64,000 nucleotides of DNA from Sipunculus nudus (Eukaryota > Annelida > Sipuncula > Golfingiida > Sipunculidae), in NCBI GenBank assembly GCA_026874595.1, contig CM049320.1, positions 27,886,714 through 27,950,713 on the forward strand, written 5' to 3'. Within the stretch, counting starts at the first letter, position 1. The number at the start of each line of letters is the position of its first letter. Position numbers and translations under genes: made by a program. The notes below the pieces were generated by a model. That model ran no database searches, was not told where the DNA came from, and worked only from the letters and a program-made list of their open reading frames with translations. Positions 33,570 through 44,500 of this stretch are shown here, one piece after another.

Positions 33570-35480
33570 GTACCACCAAATATTTTCATGACAATGATGC
33601 GTATACTTTTTCACTTCCGGATGGCAGGACTCTGACGATGGACATGAGAGATACGTTTGGTAGAGCCAGTGAAGCCTTTCTTCAGACCCTGAATAATATT
33701 GTGCATGAGGTGGAAACTAACGGAGATTCCACAGCACAGCACGAACCGGATGTTTAAAGGACAGTTTTGCGAATCAAGGACACCATGAGTATTGTCCACA
33801 GGAAATATAACAATTTAGTGAAGGAGTACAGATAAGAGATATTAAAGGAATTTGCCTGTGTGGATTCACATCTTACCACCAATGAGAGGAAGTTAGCCGT
33901 GAATACGAAGAACTTGCCGTGGACTTCATTTCCTGGTGGGTCTAGCAGCAGCAGCAGAATCGGCTCTAAAGGTATGGGACAATTTGGGTTTTGGTGATCT
34001 ACACCAGGGCTGAGTCGGTGACCGTCTGTTATGCTGTGAGGACCGAGGATGTCAGAAGAGCACAAGCATGACAACAAGCAGTTGAGAAAAGCAGGTTGAG
34101 CAGTTTATTGCTGCAGGCAGAGCTCTTGTGTTGTCAGCAGAACTATCATTGATGGCCATTGAGAAGCCAGGTCAAATCAGCAGAATGAATGAGAAAGTCA
34201 AAACGCTTGGTTTCGTGCAAAGAAAAGTGGGTGGAAGATCAATCTCCCAGATCGTCTTTTTGAAGAAAAGCAAGATCAGATGGCAGATTCACTGAAGGAG
34301 GTGTATCCACGAGCATGGCCAGACAGATACTCAGGCTGATGTTGTTAAGTATGACGTTTTTCTTCAAGCTGTATGAAGAGGACCTCATAGTAAAGAAGAA
34401 AAATATTGCCCGTGAGCGTGATTTTGCGTCCTAAAGCATCCTTGTCCGGTTCTCTCTCAACTCTCTGAACTTTGAGGAAATGCTGGTGTACAGAAATAAC
34501 ACGGTTAGTACGTGGCTGAACCGGAATTAAGGTCAGCGGTAATGGAACCTGTGAGGAAAATTTTTGAGACCCAGCGTCATGCTATCTTTGCCTGAGCAGC
34601 ATTGCATGATAAAAGCATTTCCCCCGGACAGAAGGTTGAGTCCAAGGAGAGAGAAGATCATGACAACGAGCCAGCGTCATCAAGGATTATCTCTCTTTGA
34701 TGCTTGCAAATGTCGAAGCTCTGGAGGAGCACTCAGCCAAGTTGGAATCCGATATTCAGCAGAGCGGTGTCCCGGATGTACATATCAAAAACCACCGCCA
34801 TGTTTTACAGTCCTAAGCCAGATAGTGTGCTCAACCTGACTGCTGGAGGATATCGCCTGTCTGTTAGTAAGCTGAAGAAAAACCTACAGTGAGTGATCGA
34901 AGCTGCACAGACAGAACATGTGTATGAAGGATGAAACAGATGCTGGGGTAGATAGCTTAGTGCCAGCTCTTGCGGATTCTGCTGCTCTACAAGTAGAGCA
35001 CACTAGCTCGTGTCTGATAAAAAGTCCCCCATTCAATAGATCACTATATTCTGATCTGACTGAGAAGAATGTTCGAAATCTCTGTGAGGAAGGTGGCAAG
35101 GGAAAGTGGTTCATAGGTTGGGTAGTCAGTATGGAGATTAATACAGCTGGGCGGTCCCGAAGTTATGTTCAAAGGCTACAATATGATTGTGATTCAGGGT
35201 GGATGTATAGTTTTCCATTGATGAATGATCTGACGAAAGGGGAGTTGAAGTAATGAAACATGAAACTCAGCACTGGGTGGGGAAGTCAGTTGACATAACA
35301 TTTGAAGATGAAGCGGACAATACATACTTGTGCTCAGGTAAGGCTAGCAAGGTTGTGAACCAGGACACAGACAACAACTTACAGTTTGAAGTGGAATACG
35401 AAGGTCGGGTTGTTGAATGATATGCCCTGATTGAAGAATTTGCAGTAGGGGATCTGTGTTATGAAAATTTGATTTTTCAG
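33570..35480 (+). pseudogene. Relic of an unrecognised protein-coding sequence
   Basis: Protein-like stretches follow one another on the plus strand with frame changes and stops between: FSLPDGRTLTMDMRDTFG and EAFLQTLNNIVHEVE (33.6 kb), MSIVHRKYNNLVKEY (33.8 kb), GRALVLSAELSLMAIEKPG and LGFVQRKVGG (34.1-34.25 kb), FEEMLVYRNNTVSTWLNRN (34.5 kb), ANVEALEEHSAKLE (34.7 kb), LNLTAGGYRLSVSKLKKNL (34.84 kb), LCEEGGKGKWFIGWVVSME (35.1 kb), and HWVGKSVDITFEDEADNTY ending after about 35.47 kb. The original was a long, largely helical protein with a beta-rich, acidic C-terminus. I do not recognise the family. It may be an ORF of a mobile element or a dead host gene copy. There are at least five breaks. 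Confidence 0.55.
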
Positions 35481-35555
35481 GTCACTGTCAATATTATTTA
35501 TTTACTTTTCTATTACAACCTTAGACAAGGTGAAAAGGTTCGTGAAAAACGTCAT

Positions 35556-37165
35556 TTCCAAGATCTGTATTAGTTTCTTTCAGATTTGAGGTTACCATCA
35601 AATAAATCCCATTAACACGTTTACGTTGATCGTAAAACGATATTTATTATTTCGAATTAAAACAGTATTCCTAAAAGACGCTTTAATGACACTTAAAATA
35701 TATCTTATCTTATTCTATCATCGAGAAATAACGGATTATCACACACACATGTAACACTATGTATATAATATTTTGAGTTTTATTGTTTTACAAGCAATCT
35801 TCACATCACATTATACATTTCTGTTTCCATACAAATAATGTATAATATTTCTTAATCGCGAATGTTGTCGGTGTATATGAATATCAAGTAACAAAACATG
35901 AACGAGTCATTTACAAAAGTAATATTTTCTAAATAATAGCGGTCTAAGGGAAAATTGAAAAAGTAGCAAAGAAAAAATATATATTTACCAAAATCAAATA
36001 ATCCAGGCATGTATAATTAATAAATCTTTAAAATGCAATTAATATTCAATCTGCGAAGCAAATTATCATCCACGTCCATAAACATACTTTGAAAATACAC
36101 ATTAGGCTTCATAACAGAAATGTGACCTATATACATCTTTCGTATGTATTTCACAATTACCTAAAATAACGTTGTTGTCTACAACGTCTACAACGGCAAA
36201 AACAATATAAGTCTAATAAGTTTTATTACTTCAACAAAGAGCCCAGCTCTCTGCTTTACATCTGGTTTTTCACAAACCAAAAATGTAAAAGGACGCCAGG
36301 TAATACTTTATAAACAATTTCTAAGACTAGATATTTTTTTTGAAGATTCGACCCAACGGTTTGGGACCATAGTGCTCAGCTAGAAATCTGCATTCAAGTT
36401 TTAGTAGGTATTTTGATATTAAAATGAAAGAGGTTATCTAATATCACGATGTCTTTCAGTCATTTATACATACACAATAAACCTCAGAGGGACAAAAACT
36501 AAAAATATTGGTACAACATTGGTGATTTGATTCTTTAAATTGAGTGTCTGTTTTAAAAGTAAATAGGTAGATACCATTATAGTGTGGGGAGCGTGAAATA
36601 CGTTTAAGCTCATCAACCATCACATGAATTTATTGTTTTTGTCCACAAGTTACGAACCTCAATTCTTAAGTAAACATATTTCTGAATGTCCAATATTTGA
36701 CCCGTTGATTATAGAAGATACCCGATATTTTTAGAATGTTTATAAATTACTGTATGCTCTCATTATTCTCATCAGACAGCGTTCACGTTTCGTTCTAACA
36801 ATTTACAATTTAACAATTTACCTACAAGAATCTAACATTACGTACAAACTTGACTCTAAACTGATTTTAATCTTCTAGCTTTTTATTTGATATTTGATTC
36901 ATTTGCGTAAAAGCCAACATGTAACAGTATATGGGTTGGCACAGAATGGACGCTCCTATCAACAACATTATTAATACATCCGTATACCACAGTTTGAGCT
37001 TCAAATGTTTCTGAATGTCCAATATTTTTCTACTCTTATAAAAGCAGGTACCCTCTGATTTTAGAATGATTATTTATACCTTTCATCGAAGTGACCACGG
37101 TGTCATTTTTCTTCTTTCAAGAAATACTTTTTTTTCTGAGATAATACCCTTGTTAGCAAATGTCA
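35556..37165. repeat. Diverged 1.6-kb direct repeat, copy 2
   Basis: Partner of 28908-30600, starting just after the unknown coding relic ends. Homology fades around AAGTGACCACGGTGTCATTT. Either an old segmental duplication or a pair of old long LTRs. Confidence 0.85.
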
Positions 37166-37364
37166 TGCAGTATTGTTCTTGCACCTGACAGTATCAGTTC
37201 ACATTACCAGAATTAACATGGATAAAACAACTTCAGTAATTAGCGATTTTAAGAGAAAAAATAAAATAAACTGGGGATTTGTCATCTGACTATAAAATTA
37301 TTATCTAATCATTTGTTTTGTATTCAGCATTATTATCTCTTCAAAATTGAGTAACTATTTAATT

Positions 37365-39181
37365 AGGGACCCACGGTTCTCGATACTCAGCTGAATGTGT
37401 CTGTAAGGAGATGTTTGCGTTTTTTTTTAAATATGGGTCCTGCAGGCCTGCCAAAGGTAAACGACCGAAAAAGCGTGTTCCCGAAAGTGTTCCCGAAAAA
37501 AAAGAGTAAACATCTTAGAAATAAAGAGTGAAAAAAAAGTAAAATTAGCGTCAATTCGCCGATTCTTTTCACAAGCTGAATAACGATGTGCTTCGCATAC
37601 CACAATTGCGTATCGTTCCCAATGTCATAAACATGCATGGCGTACATCCCCCTGCATGACGATATGGGCATTTTCCACATGTTGAGACACATGCTGGACA
37701 TTTGCACACAAAATTGTGAAATGTCCCATTCTTGTTTTAACTGGACTGTCAAAGCAGTAGAGAAATAACATATTTTGGCATTCTTTCAAAAAAGCGAAAA
37801 AAAAGAGTTCTGCGGAAAAAAAGTGAAAAGAGTAATTAGCGTCATTTTAAGGTAATCCTCATAAAAAAGAACGACTCTTTTAAAAACGAATGATTTGGCT
37901 GGCCTGTCCTATGATCACTTTGAAGCCAAACTGTCTAACCAAATTGGAGTCATCATCCATCAACTGTTCGTAAAAGCATGGGCGCTGTGACCTTGACCTT
38001 TCACTTTGTGACCTAAAAATCCATGTTTCTTTCACTATTGGTAGGTGAGTAATATCTGGAAGGTTTGGGATGAAACGTTTGGCTTAAAATACATCCAAAA
38101 ATATTTGTTTTAAAGAAGTTGGCCCTGTGACTTTGACCTTGAACCTCATGGCTTGAAAATTGATAAAGTTCTAACATTATTGGTGGGTCATATTTAAGTC
38201 AAGTTTGAAACCAATACGTCATTCCATACTGGAATTATCTCCCGGAAACAAATATGTGGACAGATGGTCCCTGTGACGTTTGACTTTGTGACCCCAAAAT
38301 CAATCAGATTCTTCCACTATCAAAAGGTCAGCTATATGTGCAAGATGAAAGGTTTGGGATGAAAAGTTTGGCTTAAAATGCATCCACAATCTCTCTAAAT
38401 GAGTTGTTCCTGTGACCTAAACCTTTGGCCCCATGACCCCGAAATCAACAGAGTTCTTGGGTTAGAGGTGGACCATATATAGGTCGTTTGAAATCCATAT
38501 GTCAATTTAAACTGGAGTAATCATCAGGAAACAAATTTGATAGACATACAGAATTCCGAACAGAGAGACGGACAGGGTTATTAATATAGGGCGTCCGCTT
38601 AATCAAGCTGGGCCCAAAAAGACACACAAGATTTCAGGACCGAGTGAAACCGCAGTTACGAATCTGATAGTATCAATATAATCTGGCAGTCTCAAAGTGA
38701 AAAAAATGCATCAAAAATAAAAAAAATACAAGTGGTGGCACCTGTCTTCATAAACTGAAGAAACCAATCATAACCAATAAAAACATCGGATTTCAGGCCA
38801 ATTGAATGAAACCACAGCTAAGAAACTGACACAACTGCGATCGTTGAATGGTCTCAAAAACAGAAAAAAAAGTTTTGGGAACTGACAAAAAATGTCACAG
38901 TCAATATTCAAGGCATCCCGTACATTAATTATCAGGACACTGGAGGTTTTGTATACAATTTTTAATTATTCTTGGGGTACTTAAGAACCCCACAGCTCGA
39001 AGAATTAGGGTCACAGCGAACTTATATCAGGTTTCCAAGGAAATGTTTTATTTACCCCCTGCATGTTCACTTAAAAGTTTCTAGCCAGCGGTTACGATTT
39101 GTGCCTTGCTACGGCTAGACGACCGACGGAAAAAGCGCCACTCCTATACCTTAGTTGACTTTCAGTCAGTTGAGCTAAAAA
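37365..39181 (+). mobile_element. Dispersed repeat family, full-looking copy (1.8 kb)
   Basis: It starts AGGGACCCACGG...CTCAGCTGAAT, contains modules with TGTGACCTTGACCTTTCA and GAAACGTTTGGCTTAAAAT-like phrases (37.98-38.5 kb), a GACAGGGTTATTAATATAGGG phase (38.57 kb), the ACTGGAGGTTTTGT-TTTAATTATTCTTGG segment (38.94 kb) and a closing 31-bp hairpin at 39147-39177 plus AAAA. No protein is encoded. The same order recurs at 43.3-45.8 kb. The minus-strand ORF near 37.4-37.75 kb is not protein-like. Confidence 0.65.
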
Positions 39182-39374
39182 CGGTCTAGAAATTCTATTA
39201 TGATGATGTAAATCATAGTTTAGCTCAACTAAGCTTTACACAAATGTGAATGATACCCCAGTAATTGAGATGCCCCATGGATATTTGACATTTTTTAACA
39301 CTGGAATGACTAAAGTCAGAGTTATAAATGTGGACTAATGAAACAGGGGTATCATTCGGATCAAGTATTTTTCG

Positions 39375-39378
<4 letters not shown>

Positions 39379-39439
<61 letters not shown>

Positions 39440-39440
39440 A
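39379..39440. repeat. (TA)n microsatellite
   Basis: A run of TA units with a few interruptions at the 3' end. Confidence 0.95.
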
Positions 39441-39739
39441 AACGTTTGAAATAAACGTTCTAATTATAAAATTAATTTGAAAAAAACTGTAAGAGTAACT
39501 GGAACATAGACACTGAGGTATTTGAAACTCAAATATTCAAAGAATTCTACATTTGGCAGACCTTATCATTATCTATGAATAGAAACTTTAATAAGCTTAC
39601 AAAATACAATCAAGTTTTTTTATCCTTCATTTCTCTCTCCACATTAACCTAGGGAACAATATTAGAGTTAAATAATTTGTAAATAGTTCAGAAATCTTAT
39701 ATAATATATATCATACGATACATATAAATAACAAATCAC

Positions 39740-39840
39740 CTGGTAGTATTTATTCGTGACAGAACCGTCCTTCATATATCCATTATAGTTAGCAGGGTGC
39801 AGCAAAAATTGTCCTTCGTGATAAATAACAACAGATAAAT
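39740..39840 (-). CDS. Candidate isolated exon, unknown
   Basis: 101 bp open frame with residues such as VVIYHEGQFLLHPANYNGY. It is bounded by acceptor-like CGTCTAG and donor-like CCAG|GTGATT. Composition looks coding but nothing nearby joins it. It lies downstream of the AFAP-like gene on the same strand. No family recognised. Confidence 0.2.
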
Positions 39841-39860
39841 CTAGACGTGTCACGTATCTC

Positions 39861-40020
39861 ATGATTATGGAAATACATTCTGTGACAGAGAAAACTTCAA
39901 AATTGTATAAACATAAAATGGCATCACTCGAAGCAAAAATATATTATACAGAACAAGATATAAAGCACAGCTTCAGAGGAATGGATGAAATATTGATGGA
40001 GTATACAGCTACAGGTAAAA
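39861..40020 (+). CDS. Candidate small exon or ORF, unknown
   Basis: The frame reads KMASLEAKIYYTEQDI and FRGMDEILMEYTATG and ends near donor-like ACAG|GTAAAA or AAAG|GTATGT. It begins almost back to back with the minus-strand candidate at 39740-39840. No family recognised; chance is possible. Confidence 0.2.
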
Positions 40021-41507
40021 GGTATGTACTTTGTACATTTCACTCTTTATATACAAGCATTTTTACATTTATTTCCAGGTCTTATACACATATAATTAAG
40101 CTGTAGGATCTTTCTTCTCATTCAAAGACTCCCAAAGCTGAAATAAAACAAATTATATTAAAAATACATTAATAATCTATTTATAATATTTATTGACGCA
40201 AATTTAACAAATAAATTGAGCATATTTATAAAAAATATAAATTGCTGATACAAATATAATAGAGGTATTTGTGAACACATATTAACCATTAAATAATCTA
40301 TATGATATTTATTCATACGTGAACTGCAAGAATGTATAAATGAATGAGACTAAATGAAATAATATTTTATGCATACCACTATTAGTAAGACTGGCTTATT
40401 AATATCTGATTAAGACTGTTATTTAATATGCAACAAAGTATTATATATTTTTCATGGAAAGATATTTTACATATTAAATCAATTCAAACATCTCGATTAA
40501 AGATAGATAAAATTAAATAAAGGTTGGGCGAGGACATTATAGGAATTGTTAATATGGGAGCCCACCACCACAAAAGGTGTCGATAAATTCAAAGTAGATC
40601 AATATGTGCTCAAACGATCAACACAGTGCAATAAATGAAACAACACATTAAAAGCAACAGGAGTATGAACAAAATATTACATGGTGTGTGTAGGCTTTAA
40701 TTTTTGACAGTTACAAGGGACATGCAGACATATTTAATACATTTTTATGAGTGTAGCAATACAAAAAGCTAATGTAATCAATTCAATTTTTAGGGCAAAT
40801 ATGCACTGATATATAGAAGTACCCAATTCTTTGTTACCTGGAAAATGAATATGCACAAACAGGCATAAAACATTCTGAAATACATGCAACTTTGACAAAA
40901 CGAAATGTGTATCACAAGAAGTAGATCATATAGTTATGCAGTATCAAATTATAGTTGTAATGACCTTGTATTCACTACTACAGAGATTTGTGCATCAAAC
41001 CATTCATATCATTCTGGCATCTAGCTCTAAACATTCATTGATACAATAAGACATTGTCCTGACATTACAGAGTACAGGTTTTAATATATTGGGGTATTAA
41101 GAAAAAGTAGCCATGTCTGACTTCTGAATCAGGAATACCCCTATTTCTAACATAGGCACAATTTATGGTAGACAGGGCTGGTATTATACTGTCATGAAAT
41201 TTAAGTTACTTTTGTGGGTCCATTTCAACAGGTTCAACATAACAGCACCCTAGAGGAAAAGACGTCATTAAATCTTAAGGTTCAGTTCCTTATTTAGTCC
41301 AACTGGAAAAGTGACTACAATAAATTATCTCAATCACATGATGCTTAGATGAAAACATGATCTTAGATACAGCAATGGTCACAGTGAAGAAAATATCAAT
41401 AGTCACCTTAACCATACTGGCCAAAGAGGGAAACGTGATGCATGCTTGAAGTAAAATAATATGTATGAAATTAACTTGATCAGTATTACCAGCTATAGAC
41501 TGTGACG
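40021..41507. other. No supported feature
   Basis: AT-rich DNA between the small ORFs and the AFAP-like gene. It could contain the 3' UTR of the AFAP-like gene. I found no coding segment. Confidence 0.4.
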
Positions 41508-41528
41508 TTATAGGTTCAATATTGTGGC
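41508..41528 (-). CDS. Possible terminal micro-exon of the AFAP-like gene
   Basis: The acceptor TTTTCCCTCAG ends at 41529. Reading on in the phase left by the 41935 exon gives six codons (ATILNL) and TAA. It is the nearest in-phase option with a good pyrimidine-rich acceptor, but there is no homology support. Confidence 0.2.
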   Translation of the reverse strand, partial: ATILNL

Positions 41529-44500
41529 CTGAGGGAAAATCCAACTTACCCGTCCACCTATATATTCAGCAATGAAATCGAATGTCCGTTAATCCTAATT
41601 ACCGTTAGAACAATTAAATATAGTGTAAAAAACATGCTTAAAATGAATGTAGCAAAACATCTCAAACAAATAGTGCTCTGGCAAACAAGATGATCTTAAA
41701 ACTCTGATGAACAAGATGATCTAAAGACACACCAAAGACATCAGTTAGGAAAATATTAATACAGCCACTTCCACTATGTTTGCAAAAAAAAAAACAGAAA
41801 CGTAATGCATGCTTGAAATAAAATGTGAGATACAACAAACCACGATCGCATCTAAAGGAACAGTCACAAATTAAACGAGATATTATAGAGCAACTAAAGA
41901 AGCAGACTTCCAATGTTGCATGCACGCCATCTACCTTCAATCTGTCCTGTACTTTCATTGGTGCGCCCTTCCTTGCCTGGCCAGTGCGCTGTGGAGAACC
42001 AGCGCGTTTCATTCCACCTCCACCAGTGATACTCTTCTCGCCTCCACTTGGAGCTGAAGATCCAGCAGGCAAAGTGCTGGATTTATTCACTGACGTCTTA
42101 GCCGTTCCACCAGGTGTTCTTGATAATGATGATGTTACCTCCTTACCAGAGCCAGCTGGGTTCCCATTATTATTTGAAGCTGTTCTTCGAGATCCAGTTT
42201 TTGATCCTGCTTTGGTGGTTCTAGCAGTCCCACCTGTTTTCTGTTCCCTCGCTGTAGATTTTTTCTTTGGACTATCGCCTGGATGATCACTGCCAGATTT
42301 CGAGGTTTTTCCTTTTTTCTCCTCTTCTGTGCCATCCTTACTGAATTTCTTTCCCATTTGATCAACAATAGATGCTCCCTGTGTTTTTAAACTCGCTAAC
42401 TCTTGCAGGATTGGCGAGGAATCTTGTGACTCGTTTTCAACACTGCTATTCACTTCTACTTCAAGAGTCATTTGCTTCTTTGTCGAACCAATATCAGATT
42501 TCCCCTCAGAAAACTTGGAGGTTTTAATAGGTGAAGAACTGGGATTTCTGCCAAGAGATTTACTTTTGTTACTTTTAGAAGCACGCTCTACAGAACCAGA
42601 GCTCTCCCTGCCCATAGCTGTGCCAATGACATTTGTCAAATCTTCACGGGCTTTGTCTGTTCTTCCGTTTGAAGGAAGTGTGGAGGACTTTGGTTTTACA
42701 TCAGCATGCAGAGTGGATTCAAATTCCTTTGGAAGACTGTCTATTGTTGAGCGTCCGCGGGTCCTGGATGATTTTATGGCACTGTGATCTAGAGATGATG
42801 AACTACCCTCCTAATCACCATTAAAAACAATAACAAAAACAATTTATTTACAGAGCAACAGGCAAACGGAAGCAGTTCCCTGATCATTTGTGACCTGTTA
42901 TGTGTATCATATCATATTTACAAGACATTTCATGACCTTTTTTTTCATACTGGTGGCTCAAATTCAAAGATAAACTGAGAGCATGACATATATGACAGAA
43001 AAGACAATTTCTTTCTACAATGATCATCAAAAGAAGAATATACCATAAAACATCAATTCCAATATTTTCTATACTTCATAAAAGTAAAAATGTTACTGCA
43101 TTTCCCTATTTAATAAACCAGCTCTGAATAACTAATGTTTTATATAAATAACCACTTATAACCAATACATATGGCAATATAAGTAATAGCCACTGTCATA
43201 TTATAAGTATGCAAAATCTGGAGCATTATGTGTATGATACAAATTTAATGAAACAGAAAAGGAGCCTTTATATTTCTTTAAAATGCTGAATCAAAACTAA
43301 TAAAATAAGGGACCCATGGGTCTCGACGCTCGGCTGAATTTATCTTAACAGATATTTTCATGAGCTTTTTTAAAATGTGGGTCCTGTGACCTTAACCAAT
43401 GATCTAATGACCAAATCTGAGAACTTTCGTTCCTTGAACTTACTGCATTTGGATTGTTGTAACAGTCTTTTAAAAAAGTATGTCTTGTGACCTTGACCTC
43501 TGACCAGTTCACCACAAGAACTAGAGATTTCTTCTACTTTCGGCTGGTAAGCCATTTGTAAAAGAGAGAAAGTTTTTGATGAAACGTTTGATTTACAGTG
43601 CATCCACATTCTTTTCAAAGATGTGGCCCCTGTGACTTTCACCTTTGACCTCAGGACCCTGAAAATCAATGTGTTTCTCACTTAAGTGGCGAGTCATTAA
43701 AAAGTCAAGTTTGAAGCCACACTGTCTATCCAAACCAGAATTATCGTCCTTAAACTAATTTGTGAATGGATGGGCCCTGTGACCATGACCCTATAACCCC
43801 AAAATCAAAATACAATCTTCCCCTATTGGCAGGTGAGCAATATCAGGAAGATGGAAGGTTTGTGATGAAAAGTTTCGCTTAAAATGCATAAACATTCTTT
43901 TAAAAAAATGGCCTTTTGACCTTGACCTTTGACCCCAAAATCGACAGGGTTCTTCCTTTAGTGGTGGGCCATATGTAAGTTAAGTTTGTAAACCAATATG
44001 TCATTCAAAACTTTAGTTATCATCTGGAAATTAATTTGGGGACAGACCACCTCTGTAACCTTCACCTTTGACCTTGTGACCAAACATTCAGTAAATTCTT
44101 CCCCTATTGGTAGGTCACCTATATGCCCAAGATGGACAATTCAGGTGAAAAGCTTGGCTTTAAATGCAGCCATTATCTTTTTAACTAGGGACCCCTGGGT
44201 CTCGATGCTCAGCTGAATTTGTCCATAAGGATATTTTTTAAGACATTTTTCAGAATGACAATCCTGTGCCCTTAACCAATGACCTTGTGACCAAAAAATC
44301 TTAAAACTAATTATCCTTGAACTTGCAGCATTAAGATTATTGTAACAATCGTTTAAAAGTGACCTTGACCTCTGACCAGGTAACCTCAAAATCTACAGAT
44401 TTCCTCACTTTGGGCAAGTAAGCCATGTGTGAAAGATGGAAAGTTTGGGATGGAAAATTTGATTTACAGTGCATGTACAATCTTTTTAAAGATGTTCCTC

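Noticed and set aside
37387-37752. 121-codon minus-strand ORF
   Set aside because: Lies in the start of a dispersed repeat, has Phe/Leu-rich low-complexity text and no splice or promoter context.
41662-41934. Extension of the AFAP-like exon to the stop at 41662
   Set aside because: After the good donor AAG|GTAGAT the frame becomes Cys/Phe/Leu-rich intron-like sequence, so splicing is preferred, though a retained-intron end cannot be excluded.
41825-42286. 153-codon plus-strand ORF
   Set aside because: Antisense of the biased Ser/Lys/Gly exon; composition follows from the opposite strand.
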